From the NCBI RefSeq assembly GCF_030654605.1, contig NZ_JAURXB010000133.1, positions 1 to 64,000 on the forward strand: a stretch of 64,000 bases of DNA. Reading direction: 5' to 3'. Below, one piece after another: positions 9,485 through 18,228 of the stretch. The notes under the pieces are model-generated. The model had not been told where the DNA came from. It searched no databases and saw only the letters and a list, made by a program, of their open reading frames with translations. Source of the stretch: Bradyrhizobium sp. (GTDB taxonomy: Bacteria > Pseudomonadota > Alphaproteobacteria > Rhizobiales > Xanthobacteraceae). Position numbers and translations under genes: made by a program. The stretch's first letter is position 1. Every line of letters starts with the position of its first letter.

Positions 9485-11575
9485 CTACTCGTCCCGCGGC
9501 TTCAGATCGCGCTTGCCGTGGTAGCCGCGCTGCGGACGGCGCGGCGGGCCGTAGCCACCGGCTTCGGCTTCGTTGCGGGCGCGGGCTTCTTCGCTGCCGG
9601 TGCGCTGCACCAGCACGCGGCGGCCCTTGCGGTCGGCGATCAGGCCGCTCTTGCCGGCCGGCTTGAACGGCTTCTTGCCGCGCGGCGCGTCGTCATCGTC
9701 AGACTTGGCGTCGGATTTGCCGCCGGCATCGCCCGGCATCGGCCGGTTGAAATCCGCGCCGGCGAGTTCGGCGATCTTCTCGCCGAGCTGTTCGCGCAGC
9801 ACGCGGGTCTTGACCTCCTCGACCTCGCCTTCGGGCAATTCGCCGAGCTGGAACGGACCGTAGGAGATCCGGATCAGGCGGTTCACCTCGAGCCCGAGAT
9901 GCGCCATCACGTTGCGGACTTCGCGGTTCTTGCCTTCGCGGATCGCGAACACCAGCCAGACATTGGCGCCCTGGTCGCGCTCCAGCGTCGCATCGATCGG
10001 ACCGTATTTGACGCCGTCGATCTCGACGCCCTTTTTCAGCGCATCGAGCTGGCCCTGCGTCACCTCGCCATGGGCGCGGACGCGATAACGCCGCAGCCAG
10101 CCGGTGTCCGGCAGTTCCAGCGCGCGCGCGAGGCCGCCATCATTGGTCAGCAGCAACAGGCCCTCGGTGTTGAAATCGAGACGGCCGATCGAAATCAGCC
10201 GCGGCAGGCCTTCCGGCAGATTGTCGAACACCGTCGGCCGTCCTTCCGGATCGGCATGGGTGGTCATCAGGCCGCGCGGCTTGTGGTACATGAACAGCCG
10301 CGTGCGCTCGCGCGGCGGCAACGGCTTGCCGTCGATGGTGATGGCGTCGTTCTCGGTGACGTCGAGCGCCGGCGAATTGATGACGCGGCCGTTGACGCTG
10401 ACGCGGCCCTGCACGACCCATTCCTCGGCGTCGCGGCGCGAGGCGAGGCCGGCGCGCGACAGCACCTTGGCGATGCGCTCGCCGGATTTCTTTTCGCGCG
10501 GCGGACGCGCGGCGCGCTTTTCGAACTCCGGCTTGCGCTCTCGGTATTCGCCGCGGCCGCCGAAGGCCGGACGTTTGGCAAAAACCTTGCTGTCGTCTTC
10601 GTTATCGCGGCGCGGACGCTCACCGGGTGACTCGCTGCGCGGATGCTCCTGCCAGGAGCTGCCGCCCTCGCGGGGACGATCGAATTTCGGACGCTCGCGC
10701 TGTGGACGATCGGCAAAAGCCCGATCGCCACGGGGACGATCACCCTGCGGACGGTCCTCGCGCGGGCGGGAAAAGCGCGGACGTTCCGCGCCGCCTTCGC
10801 GCGGCTTGTCGAAGCGCGGCTTGTCGAAATTGCGCGCGCCGTCGCGGGACGGACGGGAATTGCGGCCGGCATGGTCGGGCGAAGACGCATCGCGCTTCTG
10901 CCACGGCTTCGACTCGCCTCGATCCGAACCACGGTCGGGGCGGCTGCCGAAATCCTTGCGCGGACCCCGATCCCCACGGTCGCCCTTGCGATCCGGCGCG
11001 CCGCGCGAAAACTTCTTGTCGCCGCCGAACTTTCGCTCGGGACGGTCACCGCGCGGACGGTCACCATCGCGCGACGGCCGCGCGCTATAGGGACGATCGC
11101 CCTGCGGACGGTCGCCACGCGGCGTATAGGGCCGCTTCTCAGCCCCACCCTCTCGCGGCGTATACGGCTTCTTGTCGCCGAACTTGCGATCGGAAAAACG
11201 CGCCGCCGGGCGGGCATCGCCACGATCGCCGCGCGGGGTGTAGGGACGCTTCTCGCCCCCACCGGCGCGATCATCGCGATTGAAACGCGGGCGCGGCGCG
11301 TCACCATTGCGGCGCGGCGGCGGGCCTTCGCGCTTGCCGGCATAGGGCTTGCCCGGGCCGGAATAGGGTTTCTTGCCGTAGGATTTGGCGCCGTCGGGTT
11401 TTCCCGCATAAGGGCGCCGCTCGCCCTCGGGCTTGGGAGCATCGCTCTTGCCGGCAAAGCCGCGCTTGGCGAATTTCTTCTCGGGACCCCGGGCGGCGCC
11501 GGAGCGGCCCTTGCCGCCGGTAGGGCGATCGCGCCGGCCGCGGGAATCGTTGTTTTTGTCGTTGTCGCGGGGCAT
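9485..11575 (-). CDS. RluB/RsuA-family pseudouridine synthase with long basic, disordered N-terminus
   Basis: 696 residues, far longer than the usual 240-350. Residues from about 366 hold an S4 RNA-binding domain (GERIAKVLSRAGLASRRDAEEW), then the RsuA/RluB catalytic domain with the GRLDFNTEGL motif; the nucleophilic aspartate is D467. Residues 1-365 are low complexity: repeated blocks such as RPYTPRGDR, RPQGDRPRGD and KPYAGK, dominated by Arg, Lys, Asp, Gly and Pro, and a similar short basic tail follows the enzyme. RluB (23S U2605) is the most likely activity. The extension probably binds RNA non-specifically, which is inference. Confidence 0.9.
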   Translation of the reverse strand: MPRDNDKNNDSRGRRDRPTGGKGRSGAARGPEKKFAKRGFAGKSDAPKPEGERRPYAGKPDGAKSYGKKPYSGPGKPYAGKREGPPPRRNGDAPRPRFNRDDRAGGGEKRPYTPRGDRGDARPAARFSDRKFGDKKPYTPREGGAEKRPYTPRGDRPQGDRPYSARPSRDGDRPRGDRPERKFGGDKKFSRGAPDRKGDRGDRGPRKDFGSRPDRGSDRGESKPWQKRDASSPDHAGRNSRPSRDGARNFDKPRFDKPREGGAERPRFSRPREDRPQGDRPRGDRAFADRPQRERPKFDRPREGGSSWQEHPRSESPGERPRRDNEDDSKVFAKRPAFGGRGEYRERKPEFEKRAARPPREKKSGERIAKVLSRAGLASRRDAEEWVVQGRVSVNGRVINSPALDVTENDAITIDGKPLPPRERTRLFMYHKPRGLMTTHADPEGRPTVFDNLPEGLPRLISIGRLDFNTEGLLLLTNDGGLARALELPDTGWLRRYRVRAHGEVTQGQLDALKKGVEIDGVKYGPIDATLERDQGANVWLVFAIREGKNREVRNVMAHLGLEVNRLIRISYGPFQLGELPEGEVEEVKTRVLREQLGEKIAELAGADFNRPMPGDAGGKSDAKSDDDDAPRGKKPFKPAGKSGLIADRKGRRVLVQRTGSEEARARNEAEAGGYGPPRRPQRGYHGKRDLKPRDE

Positions 11576-11737
11576 GAATGTCTCTCGTATTCAATGAAAT
11601 GCGGTCAGACGGATGTGGACGGGCTGTCATAGCGAGTACGCGCGCGCGCTTGGCTCAAGGCGCATTGTCACGCAAAACCGGCATCCACTTTTGCTGAATG
11701 CGGCTCTCATAGCAGGTTTCTTCCGATGATACGAGGC

Positions 11738-12184
11738 ATGACCGTCCCTTCTTTCATGGATTTGGCGCTGAAAACGGCCAAAAACGCCGGAAAAGCCGGC
11801 GAAGTCCCGATCGGATGCGTGATTGTCCGGGGGTACGAGGTGATCGCCACCGCGGCCAACCGGACCCTGACCGACCGCGATCCGACCGCGCACGCCGAAA
11901 TCCTGGCGCTGCGGCAGGCCGCCGATGCCATCGGCACCGAGCGGCTGGTCGATTGCGACCTCTACGTCACGCTGGAGCCGTGCACGATGTGCGCCGGCGC
12001 GATCTCGCTGGCGCGGATCCGGCGGCTGTATTACGGCGCGTCCGACGCCAAGGGCGGCGCGGTGGAATCAGGCGTGCGGTTTTTTGCGTCGCCGACCTGC
12101 CATCACGTGCCGGAGGTTTATTCGGCGGTGGGCGAGACCGAGGCGGCGACGCTGTTGAAGGATTTTTTCAAGGTGCGGAGGTGA
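11738..12184 (+). CDS. tadA: tRNA-specific adenosine deaminase
   Basis: Zinc-dependent deaminase that converts A34 to inosine in tRNA-Arg(ACG). With the start used here (148 residues), H52 and the proton-shuttling E54 are in the HAE motif, and C82 and C85 in PCTMC complete the zinc site. An ATG at 11726 would add four residues and one at 11756 would remove six; none has a convincing ribosome-binding site. I chose 11738 because MTVPSFMDLAL matches the usual family N-terminus. It is divergent from the pseudouridine synthase. Confidence 0.94.
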   Translation: MTVPSFMDLALKTAKNAGKAGEVPIGCVIVRGYEVIATAANRTLTDRDPTAHAEILALRQAADAIGTERLVDCDLYVTLEPCTMCAGAISLARIRRLYYGASDAKGGAVESGVRFFASPTCHHVPEVYSAVGETEAATLLKDFFKVRR

Positions 12185-12191
12185 TGGTCCT

Positions 12192-12318
12192 TCGCCTCTC
12201 CCGCTTGCGGGGGAGGCCGACGCGCGAAGCGCGGCGGGTGGGGGCTCTCTCGACTTACGCCGGCGCCCGCTGAGGCGCCCCCACCCCAACCCTCCCCCGC
12301 AAGTGCGGGAGAGGGGGC
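12192..12318. repeat. Palindromic intergenic repeat (CTCTCCCGC type)
   Basis: The left hairpin CCTCTCCCGCTTGCGGGGGAGG and right hairpin CCCTCCCCCGCAAGTGCGGGAGAGGG are mutually complementary, with GGGTGGGGGC and GCCCCCACCCC as inner arms (shown in outline). It separates the convergent tadA and dehalogenase-like genes and could act as a transcription end for both. Confidence 0.8.
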
Positions 12319-12346
12319 GCACCGATGACGTGTCGAATAGTGTCGT

Positions 12347-13252
12347 TCACGACTCCGCAAAAAATTCCTTCAACATCCTCGCCGTCGCGTCCGGATTCTC
12401 TTCCGTCAGAAAATGGCCGCTATCGACCGGCGCGCCGCGCACATTGGTGGCCCAGTTCTTCCAGGTATCGAGCGGCGTCGCCGCGGCACTTGCGATGCCG
12501 GCGTCGCCCCACAGCGCCAGCATCGGGATGGTGATTTTCTTGCCGGCGTCACGATCGGCCTTGTCGATCTCGAAATCCGCATAAGCGCCGGCGCGATAGT
12601 CCTCGCACATCGCGTGCAGCCGCGACGGATCGCGAAACGGGGCGAGGTAATGCTCCAGCGCGCGCGGATCGATGTCGTCGAGATTTTTCGATTTGGTCTG
12701 GCTCGCCATCTTCTGCTTGAGGAAGAAATCCGGGTTGCTTCCGATCAGGGTTTCCGGCAGCGGGAACGGCTGCGCCAAAAAAGTCCAGTGATAGATTTTC
12801 AGCGCATAGAGCCGGTTCATCCGCTCCCAGTAGTCGAGGGTCGGCAGGATATCCAGCACCGCCAGTTTCGAAAGACGGCCGGGATGATCGAGCGCGAGTC
12901 GATAGGCGACGCGGCCGCCGCGGTCGTGGCCGGCGAGCCCGAAATGCACATGGCCGAGCTGCTCCATCGCCTCGATCAGGGTGTTGGCCATCGCGCGCTT
13001 GGTGTAGGGCGTGTGGTCCTTGTCGCTCTCCGGCATATCCGACCAGCCATAGCCGGGCAGGTCCGCGATGATCAGCGTGAACCTGTCCGCCAGTTGCGAC
13101 GCGACGCGGTGCCACTGCACATGGGTCTGCGAAAAGCCGTGCAGCAACAACAGCGGCGGGCCCTTGCCGCCGACGCGGGCGAAGATGCGGCCCGCTCGCG
13201 TGTTGATCCATTCGGCGGAATAACCGGGAAACAAGTCGGCGAGATCGGGCAT
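12347..13252 (-). CDS. Alpha/beta hydrolase, probable fluoroacetate (haloacetate) dehalogenase
   Basis: 301-residue alpha/beta-hydrolase. Compared with the Rhodopseudomonas palustris fluoroacetate dehalogenase RPA1163 as I know it, every functional residue falls at the same number: nucleophile D110 with carboxylate-binding R111 and R114 (HDRGGR), acid D134 (AVLDIL), halide pocket H155, W156 (YHW) and Y219 (EDYRAG), and base H280 (SGHF). This supports hydrolytic C-F or C-Cl cleavage of haloacetates to glycolate (EC 3.8.1.3). The start at 13252 gives the family length; a longer reading to 13345 overlaps the divergent acyl-CoA dehydrogenase leader. A glycolate oxidase operon lies at 48.8-52.9 kb. 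Confidence 0.85.
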   Translation of the reverse strand: MPDLADLFPGYSAEWINTRAGRIFARVGGKGPPLLLLHGFSQTHVQWHRVASQLADRFTLIIADLPGYGWSDMPESDKDHTPYTKRAMANTLIEAMEQLGHVHFGLAGHDRGGRVAYRLALDHPGRLSKLAVLDILPTLDYWERMNRLYALKIYHWTFLAQPFPLPETLIGSNPDFFLKQKMASQTKSKNLDDIDPRALEHYLAPFRDPSRLHAMCEDYRAGAYADFEIDKADRDAGKKITIPMLALWGDAGIASAAATPLDTWKNWATNVRGAPVDSGHFLTEENPDATARMLKEFFAES

Positions 13253-13371
13253 GTAAGCACTCCATGCACGGCGGCGGCCTTGCTTCAAACTTTGTTTGCC
13301 GTTGCCGCTGGCGCGTGGCGGGTTTATGCCATTCGCCAAGCTCACTCAGCAAGAACAACCGAGGAAACGCC

Positions 13372-14604
13372 ATGTCGATCGATTTCGAGATTCCGGCCGA
13401 AGCCAAGGCGATCCGCGAGAAGGTCCGCAAATGGGTGCACGACGAGTGCATTCCCGCGGAAAAGGAACTCGACACCAAGCCGCTCGCCGAGGTGCTGGGC
13501 CCGCTGCGCAAGAAGGCCCGCGCGCAGGGCCTGTGGTGTCCGTGGGTGCCGAAGGAATATGGCGGCATGGGCCTCGGCCCGCTCGCCAACGCGCTGGTGC
13601 AGATGGAGCTCGGCGAGAGCATGCTCGGCGCGCTCTCGATGAACACGCAGGGGCCCGACGACGCCTCGATGATGACGATCCTCGCCCACGGCACGGAGTA
13701 TCAGAAGGAGAAGTTCCTGAAGCCGCTGCTCAACGGCGACAAGCGCATCTGCTTCTCGATGACCGAGAAGGCGGCCGGCGCCGACGCCACGGGCATGCAG
13801 ACCACGGCGGTGAAGGACGGCAACGAGAACTACATCCTCAACGGCGAGAAATGGTTCTCGTCCTCCGCCAGCGTCGCCGACATGGCGCTGGTGGTGGCGA
13901 GAACCGACCCGAACGCGCCGCGCCACAAGCAACATTCGACCTTCATCGTCGAACTGCCGAACCCCGGCTACATCATCAAGCGCAACGTCGCCAACATGGC
14001 GATCGAGGGCCCGCATGACGACATCCTGCATGGCGGTCACTCCGAGATCGAAATCAGGGATCTGAAGGTGCCGGCCGACAATCTGCTCGGCGGCGAAGGC
14101 AACGGTTTCAATATGGGCCAGCATCGCCTCGCCTATGGCCGGCTGCGTCACGGCATGCATAATGTCGCGAAAGCGCAGCGCGCGCTCGACATGGCGGTCG
14201 CCCATATCACGACGCGCTCGACGTTCGGCTCGCTGCTGTCGGACCGCCAGGGCGTGCAGTTCATGCTGGCCGATTGCGCCAGCGAACTCTATATCGGCCG
14301 GCTGATGCTGCTGCACATCGCCTACAAGGCGGAAAAGGGCCAGGACATCCGGCAGGAAAACTCGATCGCCAAGATCTTCCACGCCCACATGGTGCACAAG
14401 GTGATCGACACCGCGATCCAGCTGCACGGCGCGCTCGGATTTTCCCAGGATACGCCGCTGGCGAAATGGTACACCCAGGTGCGTTCGCAGCGGCTGGTCG
14501 ACGGCCCCGACGAAGTGCACAAGTGGAAGATCGGCAAGAACGTCATCAAGGCGTTCAAGGAGCACGGCACCACCGCGAGTGCGGCGGGCGGGGATTTGCT
14601 CTGA
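13372..14604 (+). CDS. Acyl-CoA dehydrogenase family protein
   Basis: 410-residue flavoprotein of the acyl-CoA dehydrogenase family. FAD and substrate-binding stretches are visible (CFSMTEKAAGADATG, GEKWFSSSAS and the C-terminal QLHGALGFSQDTPLAKWYTQVRSQRLVDGPDEVH region). The sequence is closest in style to the ACAD10/11-like branch rather than to short- or medium-chain enzymes; the exact chain length is not evident. An AGGA at 13362 sits before the ATG at 13372. It is divergent from the dehalogenase-like gene with 119 bases between the two starts, so the two may share control. Confidence 0.9.
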   Translation: MSIDFEIPAEAKAIREKVRKWVHDECIPAEKELDTKPLAEVLGPLRKKARAQGLWCPWVPKEYGGMGLGPLANALVQMELGESMLGALSMNTQGPDDASMMTILAHGTEYQKEKFLKPLLNGDKRICFSMTEKAAGADATGMQTTAVKDGNENYILNGEKWFSSSASVADMALVVARTDPNAPRHKQHSTFIVELPNPGYIIKRNVANMAIEGPHDDILHGGHSEIEIRDLKVPADNLLGGEGNGFNMGQHRLAYGRLRHGMHNVAKAQRALDMAVAHITTRSTFGSLLSDRQGVQFMLADCASELYIGRLMLLHIAYKAEKGQDIRQENSIAKIFHAHMVHKVIDTAIQLHGALGFSQDTPLAKWYTQVRSQRLVDGPDEVHKWKIGKNVIKAFKEHGTTASAAGGDLL

Positions 14605-14611
14605 CGTGATG

Positions 14612-14713
14612 CGTAGGGTGGGCAAAGGCGCGCTTGCGCCGTGCACACCATTCAAATGCGATGCCGATGGATGGTGGGCACGGCGCGAAGTGCGCGCCTT
14701 TGCCCACCCTACG
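14612..14713. repeat. Palindromic repeat (GTAGGGTGGGCAAAGGCGC type)
   Basis: CGTAGGGTGGGCAAAGGCGC on the left matches GCGCCTTTGCCCACCCTACG on the right as a perfect inverted repeat, with inner GTGCACACCAT and ATGGTGGGCAC arms. A second member of this family is at 38082-38208. Confidence 0.9.
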
Positions 14714-14720
14714 AGACGTC

Positions 14721-14804
14721 GTCATTGCGAGCGAAGCGAAGCAATCCATTCTTTCTTTACGCCGCACGATGGATTGCTTCGTCGCAAGCGCTCCTCGCAA
14801 TGAC
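14721..14804. repeat. Palindromic repeat (GTCATTGCGAG type)
   Basis: GTCATTGCGAGCGAAGCGAA on the left pairs with the right end TCGCAAGCGCTCCTCGCAATGAC, and CAATCCAT pairs with ATGGATTG. It stands directly next to the previous repeat, so the gap between the acyl-CoA dehydrogenase and purD consists of two different palindromic elements in tandem. Confidence 0.85.
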
Positions 14805-14835
14805 GCTGTGAGGCCCGAGTTCGAATACGTTTCCT

Positions 14836-16113
14836 CTACGCCTTCTCCCTCGCCACCGCCTGCCAGCCGATGTCGCGGCGGCAGAATCCTTCCGGCCAGT
14901 TGATCTTGTCGATCGCGGCATAGGCGCGCTGTTGCGTCTCGGTCACGGTCTTGCCGGTGGCACAGACGTTCAGCACGCGCCCGCCATTGGATAGAATCCT
15001 GTCGCCGTCGGCCTTGGTGCCGGCATGAAAGATTTCGACGCCCTCGATTTTGGCCGCCTCGTCGAGGCCTGCAATGACAAAACCCTTGCCGTAGTCGCCG
15101 GGATAGCCCTTTGTCGCCATGATCACCGTCAACGCTACATAGTCATACCAGCGCAGGCTGAAATTCTTCAGCTGGCCGTCGGCGCAGGCGATCAGCGCGG
15201 GGACGATGTCGGACATCATCCGCAGCATCAGCACCTGGCATTCAGGGTCGCCGAACCGGGCATTGTATTCGACGAGCTTGGGACCATCCCCAGTGATCAT
15301 GATTCCGGCGTAGAGCACGCCCTTGTAGGGCGAGCCCATGGCGGCGAGCGCGCGCAGCGTCGGTGTGATCATCTCTTCCATCACCTGCGCGCAGATCGCG
15401 TCGGTCAGGACCGGCGCGGGCGAATAGGCGCCCATGCCGCCGGTGTTCGGACCCTGGTCGCCGTCGAAGGCACGCTTGTGGTCCTGCGCGGTGGCGAGCG
15501 GCAGCGCGTGCTCGCCGTCGCACAGCGCGAAGAACGAGGCCTCCTCGCCCACCATGAACTCCTCGACCACCACCTCGGCGCCGGCCTCGCCAAAACCGCC
15601 ACCGAACATCATGTCGACCGCGGCGAGCGCTTCGGCTTCCGTCATCGCCACCACCACGCCCTTGCCGGCGGCGAGGCCATCGGCCTTGACCACGATCGGC
15701 GCGCCCTGTTTGCGGATGTAGGCTTTTGCCTTCTCCGCGTCGGCGAAATGTTCCCAGGCGGCGGTCGGAATGTTGTTGGCGCGGCACAGCGCCTTGGTAA
15801 AGCTCTTTGAACTCTCGAGCTGGCCGGCCGCCCTGGTTGGGCCGAACGCCTTGAAGCCGGCGGCATTGAGATCGTCGACGATCCCGGCCGCGATCGGCGC
15901 ATCCGGTCCGACCACGACGAAGTCGACCTCGTTGGCCCGGCAGAAATCGATCACCGCGGCATGGTCGGCAATATCAAGCGCCACGCATTCGGCGTCCCGC
16001 GCGATGCCGGCATTGCCCGGCGCGCACCAGAGTTTTGTCACCAGCGGGGAAGCCGCGATTTTCCACGCCAGGGCGTGTTCGCGGCCGCCGGAACCGAGCA
16101 GGAGGATGTTCAT
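14836..16113 (-). CDS. purD: Phosphoribosylamine-glycine ligase (GAR synthetase)
   Basis: 425-residue cytoplasmic ATP-grasp enzyme for the second step of purine synthesis: 5-phosphoribosylamine plus glycine and ATP to GAR. The N-terminal [18 protein letters not shown], the ATP-grasp stretch [17 protein letters not shown] and [10 protein letters not shown] are diagnostic. The ATG at 16113 gives the standard N-terminus; longer in-frame reading runs into non-coding sequence. No other pur gene is adjacent. Confidence 0.97.
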   Translation of the reverse strand: MNILLLGSGGREHALAWKIAASPLVTKLWCAPGNAGIARDAECVALDIADHAAVIDFCRANEVDFVVVGPDAPIAAGIVDDLNAAGFKAFGPTRAAGQLESSKSFTKALCRANNIPTAAWEHFADAEKAKAYIRKQGAPIVVKADGLAAGKGVVVAMTEAEALAAVDMMFGGGFGEAGAEVVVEEFMVGEEASFFALCDGEHALPLATAQDHKRAFDGDQGPNTGGMGAYSPAPVLTDAICAQVMEEMITPTLRALAAMGSPYKGVLYAGIMITGDGPKLVEYNARFGDPECQVLMLRMMSDIVPALIACADGQLKNFSLRWYDYVALTVIMATKGYPGDYGKGFVIAGLDEAAKIEGVEIFHAGTKADGDRILSNGGRVLNVCATGKTVTETQQRAYAAIDKINWPEGFCRRDIGWQAVAREKA

Positions 16114-16208
16114 GAATGCAGCCGGATGAAGGTGTGCGGAACCGTGTCGGTCGCACGAGTCCCCCTGTCGCTGCAAGGGGGGATTGCCATCCGGAATGAC
16201 GATGAGGC

Positions 16209-16514
16209 TTAGGACTTCCGCGCCGCGCCCGCGATGATTTCCTGCAGGGTAGCGACGTGGCGGGCGAAGGCGCCGCGGCCCGCCGCGGTGGCGGTGACCG
16301 TGGTTTGCGGCTTCTTGCCGACAAAGGCCTTGTCGACCGCGACATAACCGGCCTTCGCCAGCGTCTCGATATGAGCGCCGAGATTGCCGTCGGTGGCACC
16401 GGTGAGTTTCTTCAGCCGGGAAAATTCGAGCCCCTGCGCATCCGGCAGCGCCGTGAGCGCCGCCATGATCCGCAGCCGCAGCGGCTGGTGGATGATGTCG
16501 TCGAGTTCGGCCAT
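16209..16514 (-). CDS. Winged-helix transcriptional regulator (HTH_34 type)
   Basis: 101 residues forming a single winged-helix domain: N-terminal helix ([16 protein letters not shown]), recognition region ([30 protein letters not shown]) and the wing ([19 protein letters not shown]). This is the layout of PF13601-type regulators of the MarR/ArsR superfold. It has no effector domain. It is the last gene of an operon with a membrane protein (2-base gap) and a hydrolase, and probably represses its own operon through the palindrome at 18101-18120; that link is inference. Confidence 0.88.
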   Translation of the reverse strand: MAELDDIIHQPLRLRIMAALTALPDAQGLEFSRLKKLTGATDGNLGAHIETLAKAGYVAVDKAFVGKKPQTTVTATAAGRGAFARHVATLQEIIAGAARKS

Positions 16515-16516
16515 CG

Positions 16517-17068
16517 TCAGCTCCGGCGCATCCAGAGACCGCCCAGCATCAGCCCGCCGCCATTGACAAAAGCCATCCACAGATCGAAGGCATCGCCAAT
16601 GAAGAAATAGCCGGCCAGCGTCAGCACGATGATGGAAAGGCCGATCGCCACAAAGGCGTGCCCGACCCACAGTCCGGCGATGGTGTAGATCAGCATGAAG
16701 TAAATCGGCCAGAAGGTTGAGAGCTGTCGCGGTCCAAAATGGCCGAGCCAGCAACAAAAAATGCCGAAGGCGATGAAGAGCAGTAACGCCGCGAACATCC
16801 TGATATCGAAGGTGCGAATCCCGGAACGCATCCGGTTCGAGACGCTGATGGCCGCCGATCCCGCGATCCCCACGACATAGACTGCGGGCCACGCATACAC
16901 GGCATGGCGCGGGCTGAACCAGGTCACGAGGTAGCCGGTAAAGGTCAGCGCGCCCCACATGATCAGCAGCAGGCTGGCGAGCTGGTAGATCCGGGACTGC
17001 CGGACCCGGCGAACGATATCCTCGATATCGCTCAGCGCGGCGGCAGCTTCCCGGCTTTCGATGCTCAT
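16517..17068 (-). CDS. Multi-pass membrane protein of the hydrolase/wHTH operon
   Basis: 183 residues with about five predicted membrane segments ([75 protein letters not shown] and [18 protein letters not shown]). Two adjacent Cys occur in the third. No catalytic motif is visible. The start overlaps the hydrolase stop by four bases, and the regulator begins two bases after its stop. Small membrane proteins of this type often accompany HTH_34 regulators; the function is unknown. Confidence 0.85.
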   Translation of the reverse strand: MSIESREAAAALSDIEDIVRRVRQSRIYQLASLLLIMWGALTFTGYLVTWFSPRHAVYAWPAVYVVGIAGSAAISVSNRMRSGIRTFDIRMFAALLLFIAFGIFCCWLGHFGPRQLSTFWPIYFMLIYTIAGLWVGHAFVAIGLSIIVLTLAGYFFIGDAFDLWMAFVNGGGLMLGGLWMRRS

Positions 17069-18078
17069 GACGATCCGCTCCCCGCTTTCGCCACCTCGTT
17101 CGCGATGATGGAGATGGCCCTGGGCGCGCTGACGATGCCCATGTGATTGACACCGTCGATCACCTTGACGTCAACCGCAGGCGCCACCGCGTGCACGGCC
17201 GGCGCATATTTGTCCACCAGCATCAACTCGTCATCGGCGCCGCAGATGAGCGTCACCGGCTTGCGGGCCGCGGCGAGGTCGCGATGAAAATTGCCGTCAT
17301 GGACCGCGAAATTGCGCATCAGCCGGTCGCTGTAGGTGGCCACCAGATTTTTCTCGGAGTTCGGCGGCACCGCCAACGCCAGCACCGGCAGCGCCTCGCA
17401 GCAGGTGATGCCTGCGGCGCGCAGCACCGCCAATCCGACGATGCGCGGAATGTCGGCGCGGGCCCAGCCGCCGGAATTCGCCCTTGTGGTCGGCGAATTG
17501 TAGCCGAGATAGGGGGCGAGCAGCACGGTGCGCTCGAACAGGTCCTGGATCGGCGAGCCGGCGACCCGCAACGCAAAACCGCCGCCGGAGGAGTGGCCGA
17601 CCAGCGTGAGCGGCGCCGAGGGCGCGGTGTTGCGAATGACGGCGACGAGGTCGGCGAGGTCGTGCTCGAGCTGGCCGACATAGCCGATATCGCCACGGGT
17701 TCCCGATGCGCCGTGGCCGCGGATGTCGATCGCCCAGGTTTCGACGCCGCGCGCCGCCAACGCACCGGACAGCGCGTGGATGGTGCCGCCGCTGGAACCC
17801 GACGAGCCGTGAATCACGATGGCCGCGCGCCCGCCGGCGGGGCTGGCGGCGGCGTAGTGGCGGAAACCCAGCCAGGTGCCGTCCCGTGCCTGAAACCGCT
17901 CGACGGCGGGCAAGGCGCTGAAATCGACCGTGCCGCGGGCCGCGGAGATCGAGGCAAGCTCGGGCGGACGCGACAGCGGCGTGGCGACAAGCGCCGTGAT
18001 CAGGAGCGCGGCGGCGCCCGCGGCGCACAGGGTCCATCTTGCGGCGATCAGGGGCGCTCTCATCAGCAATTTCGACAT
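17065..18078 (-). CDS. Membrane-anchored alpha/beta hydrolase (lysophospholipase/serine hydrolase type)
   Basis: 337 residues. A hydrophobic N-terminus ([18 protein letters not shown]) suggests a signal anchor with the enzyme domain outside the cytoplasm. The hydrolase core has the oxyanion HGSSGSSGG, the nucleophile elbow GHSSGG with S163, a late acid in CGADDELML and the base in GVNHMG. It resembles the monoacylglycerol lipase/lysophospholipase branch (serine aminopeptidase S33 fold). It is the first gene of the three-gene operon ending with the winged-helix regulator, and its start lies 23 bases from a perfect palindrome. Confidence 0.88.
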   Translation of the reverse strand: MSKLLMRAPLIAARWTLCAAGAAALLITALVATPLSRPPELASISAARGTVDFSALPAVERFQARDGTWLGFRHYAAASPAGGRAAIVIHGSSGSSGGTIHALSGALAARGVETWAIDIRGHGASGTRGDIGYVGQLEHDLADLVAVIRNTAPSAPLTLVGHSSGGGFALRVAGSPIQDLFERTVLLAPYLGYNSPTTRANSGGWARADIPRIVGLAVLRAAGITCCEALPVLALAVPPNSEKNLVATYSDRLMRNFAVHDGNFHRDLAAARKPVTLICGADDELMLVDKYAPAVHAVAPAVDVKVIDGVNHMGIVSAPRAISIIANEVAKAGSGSS

Positions 18079-18100
18079 GGGATTCCTCGACTATCAATCT

Positions 18101-18120
18101 ATTACAGAGAACTCTGTAAT
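18101..18120. promoter_or_regulatory. Operator-like perfect palindrome, 9-2-9
   Basis: ATTACAGAG, two bases AA, then CTCTGTAAT: all nine arm positions pair. A further half-site ACAGAG follows at 18121-18126. The site lies 22 bases upstream of the start of the minus-strand hydrolase operon and 108 bases before xseA on the plus strand. Size, symmetry and AT content fit a dimeric winged-helix regulator; the obvious candidate is the regulator at 16209-16514. Confidence 0.75.
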
Positions 18121-18228
18121 ACAGAGTATATGAGTTTGCAAGGCCGGATTGGCGGTATTGGCGGAAAATCCCTAACTTGCTGGCCAGCCTTCAAAACCCG
18201 AATCGCAAACCCCGAATCGATTGTCCTG

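Noticed and set aside
9518..10630. Long open frame on the plus strand opposite the pseudouridine synthase
   Set aside because: It is a shadow of the GC-rich coding strand. The minus-strand frame has the S4 and catalytic motifs; this one has none.
14805..14835. GAGTTCGAATAC, resembling a tRNA T-loop
   Set aside because: No acceptor, D or anticodon stem can be formed around it; it is next to a palindromic repeat.
17143..18228. Open frame continuous with xseA upstream of its start
   Set aside because: It mirrors the minus-strand hydrolase, which has a complete catalytic set, and XseA homology begins only at 18229.
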